From assembly GCA_946965045.2 (NCBI GenBank), contig OX337229.1, positions 4,464,001 through 4,528,000 on the forward strand: 64,000 bases of DNA. Direction: 5' to 3'. Positions 21,695 to 30,446 of this stretch are shown piece by piece; position 1 is the stretch's first letter; each line of letters starts with the position of its first letter. This DNA is from Epithemia pelagica (Eukaryota; Bacillariophyta; Bacillariophyceae; Surirellales; Surirellaceae). Position numbers and translations under genes: made by a program. The notes below the pieces were generated by a model, which saw nothing but the letters and a program-made list of their open reading frames with translations, made no database searches and had not been told where the DNA came from.

Positions 21695-21708
21695 TTGGGC
21701 TCATAACC
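21695..21708 (-). other. Primer-binding site matching the anticodon arm of tRNA-Met
   Basis: Directly after the 5' LTR the coding strand reads GGTTATGAGCCCAA. Its complement contains GGGCTCATAACC, the anticodon stem-loop of initiator-type tRNA-Met (CAT anticodon) as in yeast. This is an internal, half-tRNA primer site, as used by Drosophila copia, rather than a 3'-CCA-end site. Confidence 0.8.
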
Positions 21709-21946
21709 TGTCGCAACAGACGATGTTGCTGTTGCTCAAAGTCGTACGCAGCGGAGAGTTGATGCTCCACTATGGTCAACTTGGTTCGATGATGCGGCTA
21801 ACGACGAAAAGGAAGATCAAAAACAACAGATTTGGAAATTATGGTGACAGTGGGAATTTGAATCTATCTACTTTCCCATGCCGACACGCGCGCTACAAGA
21901 CTGCCCGTCAACCCCACTGATGGACAGTACGCCCCACTTTGTGACA
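21709..21946 (-). repeat. 5' LTR of the Copia element
   Basis: 238 bp, identical by eye to 15533-15770; it should contain the element's promoter and polyadenylation signal. Confidence 0.95.
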
Positions 21947-21951
21947 TTGTG
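21947..21951. repeat. Target-site duplication, right copy (TTGTG)
   Basis: Exact repeat of 15528-15532, directly outside the right LTR. Confidence 0.9.
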
Positions 21952-22582
21952 GGGCGTAGCCGTGTTGTGCTAGCCTTAGTGCATTCTACGATTATTGCCA
22001 TTCATGTCTTTGGCGTATCCTTTCTCCGACACAACCATAAGGCGACGTGATCTTTCGGATAAACTGGTCAAAATTACTACTCCAGGCGGGTAATATAATG
22101 GTTCCGGGAACAGAGAAAGATCGACGGCTCAAACTCATCCTGCAGAAATACACTCCACCGCTGGGGAGATATCTACCTACCTACGAGAGGTAGGGTAGAC
22201 CCTCCAGTTTTGACGACACAGCGTAGTCGTGGGTCGGGGTAGGGTAGCGTCTAATAGAAAATAGAATCGAATGCGAGGCAAGATGATTCTTGAGAGTTGA
22301 GCAGGATGTGTGCACCATTTCGCTTTAGGGGCATTCATTCAGCACCTGGTGGGATGCTCATGAAACACTTGAACACAAAAACAGGAAATAATGGACCTGG
22401 TGTCATTCATGCCCCAATGATCCTCCTACTGAGAACCTACCTACCTAGTCCCACAAACGCCACTATATTCGGAGTCTACCGTGTCTGCGTCTCTGTCATA
22501 CCGAGATTTTACGTTGACAAAAGAACCCTTTCATCTTTTGGTCATGCCTATCCTATTATTCCTTTCTCCTGGGTATTTTTTC
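21952..22582. other. Intergenic, no gene seen
   Basis: Between the Copia element and the stop of the glutaminyl-tRNA synthetase gene. It holds repeats of CTACCTAC/GGTAGGGTAG words near 22160-22250 and 22430-22445, but no supported coding frame and no RNA gene. Confidence 0.45.
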
Positions 22583-24820
22583 CTATTTCCGACTCGACTT
22601 CCAGGCCGCTTGCTGTTTCACATGTTTTTGCTGTTCCTTGACCAACTTCTTCATGGCCGATTTGGTCAATTCATTGCCCTCGGCATCGTGTGTCGGAATG
22701 CCCTTGTCATCAAATTTACTATATTTGCCCTTGAATTCGTCCCATTCACGAAACAAATTCACTGCTTCGATCAACATTCGTCGTTCCTTGGCTTCCATGG
22801 CCGCCCTGGTACCACTTCGTCGATCGTCCAATTTGGATTGTTCCGTCGCAGTCAACTTTTTCTTGGGACCTTCCTCCTTGAGAGATACAATGCGATTCAG
22901 CACAATGCGTCCTGTGGTGTTGGTTTCACAATTGTACGTTGTCTCGTAGTCCACGACAAAGTAGCCCATGCGTTCCAATTGAAAGGAGGGATTGGACTCC
23001 CATTCACTAACGGTCCTTCCATCAATGAGGGAGGCCGCCGATGGATCCAACATGGCCTTTTTGTAGACCACTTCGGATTCCGGATTGAGTTCCTCCATCC
23101 AACCAACCGAGGAAGGTTCCGGTACGAGAAAGAGAGGATTGTAGACTCGTACTTCACAAGTCAAACCATCCGAAGGGACCCAGGACAAGTAGGATTTCGG
23201 CTTGGCTCGCGACTCGGAGACATCTAAATGACATTCCAAGAAATCAGTAGTCTTGTCATTTTTCATGACCACCTTGTCACAGACCAAGTTTCCTCCATGA
23301 TATTTGAGTCCGACAGCTTTGTTGGGTGCCAACCCAAAATAGTCTGCATCGTCCTCCAATCGAAAGTCTGAGGAATCAATAAACACTTTGGAGGTTAACG
23401 TCACGGTATGGACCCCCAAATCTGGATTGGTGGGTGAATTGGCCACTTCAAAGGTGAGATTGGAGGAGGCGACGGCATCAAAATTGGTAATCACCACGGC
23501 AATGGGATCGAGGGCCGCCATAACTCGCCGACTTGTGTCACTCAACAAGACGCGCGCCGTCTGTTCCAATTTTTTTAGTTCCACCAGATTGGCAGCTCGT
23601 GTGGCTCCAATGTCTTGACAAAATTGATTGATAATCTGGGCCGTATATCCCCGTCGTCGCAACCCCGACACGGTGGGCATCCGACAGTCATTCCAGCCTC
23701 GGACAATCTTGTCCTGCACCAAGGTGATGAGTTTGCGTTTGCTCAAGACTGTTGCTTCGACATTTAAACGGGACATTTCGTACACCTTGGGACGGTACAA
23801 ATCCAAGGCCCACAAAATCCAATAGTAAGGTTCGCGACGAGATTCGAACTCCAAGGTACAAATGGAATAGTCAATGTGCTCGAGGGAATCGCAAATGCCA
23901 TGCGTGTAGTCGTAGGCTGGATAAATACACCATCCATTTCCAGCATGAGGATGCGGTGTATACTTGATACGGTAGGCAATCAAATCGTACATATTGGGAT
24001 TGGATGATTCAAAGTCCATTTTCAAGCGCAAGGTATAGGTGCCTTCATCAAAGAATCCCATTTTCATTTTATCAAAGAGCTCCAAGTTCCGTTCCACACT
24101 GGTATTTCGATTCCTGCCTGGGAGTAATGCTTCATCGAGCGGAAACTCCGCATCGGGATCGCGTCCGGAATTGCGACAATTGGCGCGATTCAAGGCCAAT
24201 TCTCGTTGCGCCCGGATTTCGTTGGCCGTCATATCGCACACATAGGCCAATCCCTTGCGAATGAGTTGCAAGGCAAATTGAAATAATTGCTCAAAGTTGT
24301 CACTACTATAGGTAGTCCGTTCTGGTTCCCATCCCAGCCATTTCAAATCTCGTTCAATACTGTCCATATATTCCTTGGATTCGGCATCCGGGTTGGTATC
24401 GTCGTAGCGGAAAATGGTTCGTCGATTGCTCACTTCGACACCCAATTTGTCAAAGGCCAAACGGAAATTCATATTCATGGATTTGGCATGACCAATGTGC
24501 AAATAGCCATTCGGTTCGGGTGGAAATCGGGTCCGTACCACCGTACCATTCACCGCCGAATGCGACTCGACCAAGGCCGCCGAGTTTTGCGCCCATTCCA
24601 ATTCTCGTCCTTGCAACACAGAAGGACCAGCTGCGGCATCGGAAGGCGGGCTGGTGGTGGTGGACGACGGTTCACTCGATGACATGGTTACAATAGTTCG
24701 TTCCTTCGTTCGTCGGTCAATGGTTGTAGACGGATATGGCGAAGAGACAAGCTTCAAAGAGGCCAAGAAAGCCAATGATCCTCTCAGTTTGTGGCGCAGA
24801 CGTTCATTCACGTTTGTCAT
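22583..24820 (-). CDS. Glutaminyl-tRNA synthetase
   Basis: Charges tRNA-Gln with glutamine. Single exon, 745 aa from the ATG at 24820. Class I signatures are present: the HIGH motif in FPPEPNGYLHIGHAKS, the KMSKS-equivalent VLSKRKL, and Gln-specific sequence such as IFRYDDTNPDAESKEY, YPAYDYTHGICDSLEHIDYS and TLEFESRREPYYWIL. The C-terminal anticodon-binding beta-barrels are intact and end in a Lys-rich tail. The eukaryotic N-terminal YqeY-like extension is absent; the catalytic core starts near residue 90. Two starts are possible: M1 adds a 45-residue stretch rich in Arg/Lys/Leu/Ser with few acids (MTNVNERLRHKLRGSLAF), which looks like an organelle presequence, while the ATG at 24685 (MSSSEPSS) gives a cytosolic form. 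Confidence 0.95.
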   Translation of the reverse strand: MTNVNERLRHKLRGSLAFLASLKLVSSPYPSTTIDRRTKERTIVTMSSSEPSSTTTSPPSDAAAGPSVLQGRELEWAQNSAALVESHSAVNGTVVRTRFPPEPNGYLHIGHAKSMNMNFRLAFDKLGVEVSNRRTIFRYDDTNPDAESKEYMDSIERDLKWLGWEPERTTYSSDNFEQLFQFALQLIRKGLAYVCDMTANEIRAQRELALNRANCRNSGRDPDAEFPLDEALLPGRNRNTSVERNLELFDKMKMGFFDEGTYTLRLKMDFESSNPNMYDLIAYRIKYTPHPHAGNGWCIYPAYDYTHGICDSLEHIDYSICTLEFESRREPYYWILWALDLYRPKVYEMSRLNVEATVLSKRKLITLVQDKIVRGWNDCRMPTVSGLRRRGYTAQIINQFCQDIGATRAANLVELKKLEQTARVLLSDTSRRVMAALDPIAVVITNFDAVASSNLTFEVANSPTNPDLGVHTVTLTSKVFIDSSDFRLEDDADYFGLAPNKAVGLKYHGGNLVCDKVVMKNDKTTDFLECHLDVSESRAKPKSYLSWVPSDGLTCEVRVYNPLFLVPEPSSVGWMEELNPESEVVYKKAMLDPSAASLIDGRTVSEWESNPSFQLERMGYFVVDYETTYNCETNTTGRIVLNRIVSLKEEGPKKKLTATEQSKLDDRRSGTRAAMEAKERRMLIEAVNLFREWDEFKGKYSKFDDKGIPTHDAEGNELTKSAMKKLVKEQQKHVKQQAAWKSSRK

Positions 24821-24903
24821 TCACGTTTGGGACGGGTTCTGAGCCACACGTCTCCAAATTCTTTTCGGGTCGCTCGTCGCTCGCTCGACCTTTCGGTCGC
24901 GCT

Positions 24904-25208
24904 TAGAGGTTGGACCCGCGAGCTCAAATCAATGCGGGTAGGATACCCGCGCAACCCAGCCTTTGCGGTTCCAAATACCCGCGTGTTCCGCAGTTCCGCA
25001 CCACTATTGGATTTTATGTACTCTGAACAAATTTGACGTACGGGCGGTCAGACCTCGAAAGCAACAAATCGGTGCACCCCGCCTTTACTGTGCGTAGGTG
25101 CGAGTAGCGCGGATCGGACCCGCCAGTCTCTTTCGTCGCGGTTCCAGGGATCAGCACCGCGGATCCGCGGATCCGATCCGCAGCACCGCGATGCGGGTCC
25201 AACCTCTA
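24904..25208. mobile_element. hAT-type MITE (non-autonomous DNA transposon)
   Basis: A 305-bp unit with perfect 16-bp terminal inverted repeats TAGAGGTTGGACCCGC (24904-24919; reverse complement at 25193-25208), flanked by a perfect 8-bp direct repeat GTCGCGCT (24896-24903 and 25209-25216). An 8-bp target duplication and a YARNG terminus (here TAGAG) are the hallmarks of the hAT superfamily. The inside has no coding frame but many GCGGG/CCCGC and GGATCCG words, including the hairpin GCGGGTA-GGA-TACCCGC near 24934, as expected for subterminal transposase-binding repeats. It sits between the 5' ends of the GlnRS and RING genes. Confidence 0.88.
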
Positions 25209-25216
25209 GTCGCGCT

Positions 25217-25780
25217 GTGTCTTTCGTCGGCTGGCATCCATGGAATTTGGAATTTGGAAGAACAAAGAAGACAGAAACAAGCTGCATCTGGATGCAAGTC
25301 TTCGGCCACCGAGCCACCTACAAACAAGAGATATAGTCATACTGTATACTCTATACAAACCCACAGGCCGAAGGGAACACGGCAAGTCCATCTTCAAGTC
25401 CCTTCGGCAGACAACAGACAACGCCGCGAAAACCAAACCGAAGTCTGATCTTTTGAGAGCTTCTTTCGATCTCCACAAGCATTGCACCAGTGACAACTCC
25501 TTCGCTTTGTTTGGTGTTGTCTCTGTGTTGTTTTGGTTCTTGTAGTGTTTCCTCAAACTCTCTGGTTGGGTTCTTTTCGTTGGGTTGGGTTTCCCCCGTC
25601 GGCCATCATCCTTGTGAGGGTTTTCCCATCCAATCCAGGTTCTCGTTGTGCCTTCCAGACCACACACACAAAACCAAAACCAGAACCAGAGCCCCTTGTC
25701 ACTCTCTGTCACTCCGACACAAGACTACACAAGGCTTGTTGTTCTTATTCTTTTTCCATTGATCTAGTAGTATTTACACA
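25217..25780. promoter_or_regulatory. 5' flank of the RING gene
   Basis: 564 bp with no supported gene; it presumably holds the promoter and leader of the gene at 25781. The 250 bp before the ATG are pyrimidine-rich with long CT/TTG runs. Confidence 0.35.
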
Positions 25781-28700
25781 ATGCTCCAACCGTTTACCCC
25801 CTTTATGAATCTTTACGATACCTTTCCCAATGTCGATGACGACGACGAGGAAGACTACCACGACGACGACCAAAGACTGGAACCTTTGGATTCGCAAGTA
25901 CCGCAAGATGATCCCCAAGACCATACGAGAATCATACGAGCTGCCATGCGGCACTCGCAAGTATGGAGCTTGTTTTGTTCCAAATTATTTCTCTGTTGGA
26001 TCTCCACCCTCTTGATTGTCTACCTCATCACGTGGCATTCCGTCTACACACCACCCGGCGTATCCACTCAAACGACGACGACGACGACAAGTCCGTCGTT
26101 TGCTCACTCTCCTCCCACCACTACTTCCACCACCCAGAAATGGCATGTTCCCTGGAAATGGTCACATCATCCTCGTGCACAATCGTCGGGAAAATCCACG
26201 CCACAACTGTTGCAATTGACAGGCTTATATTGGGGAGATGATGACAAGACTGCAGGAGAAAACCAAGAGGAGACCAAGGCTTCCAATCCTCCTGCCGTGG
26301 TGGTTCAATCTTGGAATGCGTCCCTGGTAGCTCCACAAACACAACAGCAGCCGCAGGGAGGTGGATCATTATCACCCACCTCAACAAGAAGAGATGGGAC
26401 CCTCTCTTCCCACTCGTATCGAAGGATGGAGCATCCTCGTTCATTAACCTGGAGGAGAAGTAGTACCTTGACACAACTCATGACTCGTTGGTTTGGCCGA
26501 TCTCAATCACAAGAGTTTTCCTTGGTCCATTATTCGGTTCCTCAGCAACACCCTTCATCCTCTTCCTCTGCTTCTCCTCCCCTTCATTCGGGTCTTTCTT
26601 CTCATTCCGTCAGTACCAATGCGGACTCAACCACAAGTCAAGAAGAAGGAACACGATTTCGTCCCTCTCGGCATGAAATGGACCAGGAACAATATCTCAC
26701 CTTTACCGAACCACAACCCATCATTCCAACGACAGAAGCCAGCGGAATGTCAGCCCTTGTGGCGTCCGAAACCACCTACCAGGATCCAGAGCAACCATCA
26801 ACAACAACAACAACAACCGCATCACCCGATCAAGCGTCTGACGGGAGTAGTGATGACCAGGACGAGCAAGATGATTCTACTCCACAAGTCAAGAATCCAG
26901 CCGTCTATGGATGGACCCCGTCAGCCTTTCCTAATCCAATGACCAACCCCATTCGGTGTGCCATTGCCTATTTGCCACAATTTATGGACCATCCACCACC
27001 ATCGCGTGACAATGGAGAAATGATTTCTCCCATGGCAATCTCCTTGCAACAGCAGCAACAGTCGGTGTCCACGTATAATGAGGAGGAAGGATCTATTTCG
27101 GCAGCTCATCCACTTCGATTATGTGACCCCGATTGGGTTTTGGGAGGCAGTTATTTGGAACAAATTGCCGTGGCCATGAACAACTTTACCACCTTTTTTG
27201 GCAAGGAACATCATGACGAAATGGTACAACAACGAGAACAAGAGTTGCAAGAACAACCCAACCACCATTATCCTCGATTAAGACCGCAATCCTCGCCCAT
27301 TTGGGTGGTTCCCTGGGCCGATTTAGCCTTGGCCACGGCACGTAAAATGGATTTGACCGCCGTCTTGCGTGATAGTTCCTACTATGCCTATGAAGATGAA
27401 GACGATATGGTCAATGATGCGGCACAATTGTTTGCTCATGGATTGCATGATGCCTGGTGGCCCACGACATCGTCGTCATCATTGGACGAAAATGGAGACA
27501 ACAATGAGGAGGAGGATGACGCCTTAGTCTTGGCGGAAAATGGCATTTTGATTTTCTTATCCATTCAAGATCGAGTGTGTTTCATATGCACTGGCCCAGC
27601 GATTACACCGGTTTTGCCCTGGTGGCGATTGGACCATATTATTACCTCCATGAAACCAGCGTTGCGCGATCGTGATTTTGGTGCGGCAATTCTAGAGGCT
27701 GTGGCCAATCTCAGTGCCATGCTCCAATCCGGTCCACCCAGTATGATGGATCGATTGCATGACTTTTGTTCTCGCTTTGGCGTGGTCATTTTATTTGCCA
27801 CCTTTACCTTTTTCTTTGGTGCTTGGGGAGAATACCGAGATCGCCGAAAACGATTTCAATTTGCCGAAGAACGGAGTCAACTCAAGGGTGTGGACCGAGA
27901 AAAAGCCTGTCTGCTACAACAAGGATACAAAACAACTACCTGTCCCATTTGTCTAGAACCCTTTCTGTCGGACAAAGCAACAATTCTCTCGGACCATTCC
28001 TTGCACGATGAGGAGGATGAGAGCAACAACAGTGACTTGCACACGGTCATTTCCAATGAGACAGAAGAGGGTGGTACCACACCCCTGTCCCTCACGAGGA
28101 GGAACCGTTGTGGCAATCCGGCCGCCACACCATCTCCACAAGACAACAAGGGTGTGGATAGTTATGGGATTCCGTTGTTGGGGGCGGATGGGAAACGTAT
28201 CAAAATGCTGCGTTGTGGACATATTTTTTGCGATTCCTGTTGGAGATCCTGGGTTCATTGTAAGTTACCGACTCATCGAATGTGGGTCCTGTTTGTTTCT
28301 CTTGTCTTGAACCTCACGCTTGATTTCACCGTACTGCTAATTTAATGTATTGTATCACAGCGGGCTGTGGAAATCCTTGCAACTGTCCAGTATGCCGGCA
28401 GGACATCGGAAAAGGTGAGGGAATTTTTAAGCGTGTTGTTGTTATTGTCGTTTAGCACGTGATGCTGATCCTATTGCTTTGCGGCGTGAATCCTTGTTGT
28501 TCCAGCGCCACGAACTTATCGTCGCCTGTCGTCGCAACGACGACGAAGCACCGAGGGGGGAAACTCTATGGCCACTCCTGACGTTAGTAGCGGCACACCG
28601 CAGTCGTCACGGCAAAGACGAGCCAACCATACCGTTTGGGAAGCTCATCCCTCGTATGACTCCATGGTGATAACCCGGTTGGCGTCACCCGTCATTTTAA

Positions 28701-28846
28701 ATGCCACACCGGGGAGGTTATTGGCACCGTCGGCTCTTACTTCCGCCACCATGACCTCGAATGCTGGTCGGATGAATGATGACAACAGTCAGGATCATAC
28801 CAGGGACGAAACACAACCACTTCTCAATCGCACTCCGTCCGTGTGA
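25781..28846 (+). CDS. TPM-domain membrane RING-finger protein (probable E3 ubiquitin ligase)
   Basis: There are three exons: 25781-28259, 28361-28414 (54 nt) and 28506-28846, giving 957 aa. An acidic N-terminus is followed by a hydrophobic span (CSKLFLCWISTLLIVYLITW) and about 350 low-complexity residues. A domain then runs from IWVVPWADLALATARKM through GILIFLSIQDRVCFICTG and IITSMKPALRDRDFGAAILEAV, matching the TPM (TLP18.3/Psb32/MOLO-1) pattern. It is followed by a second span (GVVILFATFTFFFGAW) and a C3HC4 RING: CPIC, then CGHIFCDSC, then CPVC from the small middle exon. About 80 residues rich in Asp/Asn/Thr are inserted between the second and third zinc ligands. The tail ends ETQPLLN, a good acidic di-leucine sorting signal. 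It is likely a ligase on an endomembrane (vacuole/endosome); TPM-TM-RING proteins exist in plants. Confidence 0.8.
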
Positions 28847-29211
28847 CGGTTTGAGCGAGCAGCGGTCAAAAATGTGAGCTATTTACTACGAGGCGGTCTC
28901 CCTGCATTGGAATTCATGCACGAGCTCCTCGCTATAAGATGCTTCCTAAGATGCAAGCATTCCATGAAAGTGATTGGTTAAGTGTAGCTGATAAAAAACT
29001 ACTTTCCACTACCAGCTGGTACTAATTACTTAATGCAACCATAATTGCATAGGAGTAGTTTATGCGTATTTCGTTTCCGTTGCTACCCTGGAGTCATTGG
29101 AAGTTTCCATTCATTGATGGCTGTGTTCTTCATCTCCCAAGCTGCAAAATCGGGTTGTTCCTGTTCTTACAATGAAATTTACTAGGAAACACTTCATCGG
29201 GCCCGAAAATG
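28847..29211. other. Intergenic between convergent genes
   Basis: 365 bp between the stop of the RING gene and the stop of the CDK gene. No gene or RNA seen; one ATAGGAGTAG word near 29051. Confidence 0.4.
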
Positions 29212-30202
29212 CTAATTACCACCAGCAGCTGCACGAAGCATCTCTTGGAAAAAAGCGTGCTCAAGTGCCTGACTGGCAGTTATACGCTTTCCCGGGTCGT
29301 ACTGAAGCATGCGAGAGAGAAGATCTACTCCATCCGGAGGTAGAGTGGGCACCAAACTCGCCAAGCCACTGGAGGGTGATGGGTAATTCTTACTGCTGTC
29401 TCCCAATAGTGTTGCATATTCAGGCAATTCAGCCAATGCAGGATAATCTTGAAGGGTCGGAGTTCCCAGCAGTCGAAAGATACGATCCAGTTGGTCTTGC
29501 TCCGATGTCCCCGCCACCAAGGGTCGTCCATTGGCCATTTCGGCAAATATGCAACCAACGGACCAAATATCAACCGGTGTGCTATACTTTCGACTCCCCA
29601 TCAGAACATCTGGTGCTCTGTACCAAAGCGTTACTACCTCATGGGTGTAACTTCGAACTGGAATCCCAAATGCTCGAGCCAATCCGAAATCGGCCAATTT
29701 CAGTTGACCCTCCCGATTTATTAGTAGATTGGGTGGTTTCAGGTCTCTGTGCAACACCCTGTGATGGTGACAATACGCGACTTTGAACACACACATCCAA
29801 GAGATAAGGTATACGGTGGTCACGCAAAAATGAGAAAGAGAGAGGGGAACACCTACCTCCAGTAAGCAATTGATAGAGAAAGGATTTGAGGATGGGAAGA
29901 TCCAACCCTGTTTCGCAAATATCCAGGTACTTTTTCAAATCTTGATCCAAGAATTCAAACACCAGCGTCAGTTTGCGCTCCGTATGAACGACATCGTATA
30001 AGCGAACAATATTGGGATGTTGCAGTTCTTTCAAGAGTGAAATTTCCCGAATCGCTGTGCTCGGAATTCCTTCATCTTCTGCTTCCAACCGAATCTTTTT
30101 CAGTGCCACAACTTCACCGGTGACCCGATCCTTGGCCTTGTACACAACCCCATAGGTCCCCTCTCCAATCTTTTCCATTTTCTGGTAACGTTCCATTTTC
30201 AT
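29212..30202 (-). CDS. PSTAIRE cyclin-dependent kinase (CDKA/Cdc2 type)
   Basis: Cell-cycle Ser/Thr kinase acting with a cyclin. Two exons: 30202-29857 and 29780-29212, intron 29781-29856 (GTAGGT...AAAG), giving 304 aa, the normal CDK1 length. Kinase motifs: glycine loop [14 protein letters not shown] with the regulatory Thr-Tyr pair, VALKKIRL (ATP Lys), the cyclin-binding helix PSTAIRE, the catalytic loop [17 protein letters not shown], and the T-loop [14 protein letters not shown] with the activating Thr. The perfect PSTAIRE places it with CDKA/CDK1. Oddities are P for the usual Q in HRDLKPxN and APDVLMGS for APEVLLGS. A second ATG lies two codons in. It is divergent from the SBP2-like gene. 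Confidence 0.95.
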
Positions 30203-30446
30203 TCAATCTCGTCGGAAAAACTCGTTCTCGCGTCAAAGGTGGTGGTGCCGATTCGCACTTGGCAGCACGTAAGAGATTTTGTACTTCTCTTCTCTTGAGA
30301 AGAACTTGCCTGTGACACTGCAACAGTCGCTGTCACCCAATGGATGGAACCAGCTTTTGTTGGTTTGCCTTCGTGGCAAAGGAACAATGGAAAGGCCGAA
30401 AACACGCCAACTCAAGAGAAGAAACGATAAAGACGACTCTTGAAAG

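Larger units (their letters stand above)
15533..21946 (-). mobile_element. Complete Ty1/copia LTR retrotransposon
   Basis: A 6,414-bp element transcribed on the minus strand, with 238-bp LTRs (identical by eye), a TTGTG target duplication on both sides, a primer site and polypurine tract, gag with a zinc knuckle, and pol in Copia order (protease, integrase, reverse transcriptase, RNase H). It is of the CoDi type known from diatoms; the subfamily is not determined. Identical LTRs mean a recent insertion. It sits about 150 bp upstream of the broken CRAL-TRIO/bZIP gene. gag is split by a frame change, and gag and pol are separated by one TGA, so whether this copy is autonomous is open. Confidence 0.95.

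Noticed and set aside
21931-21960. Inverted repeat CGCCCCAC / GTGGGGCG across the right LTR border
   Set aside because: Explained by chance between the LTR end and flanking DNA; the left border does not show it, and the LTR ends and TSD are clear without it.
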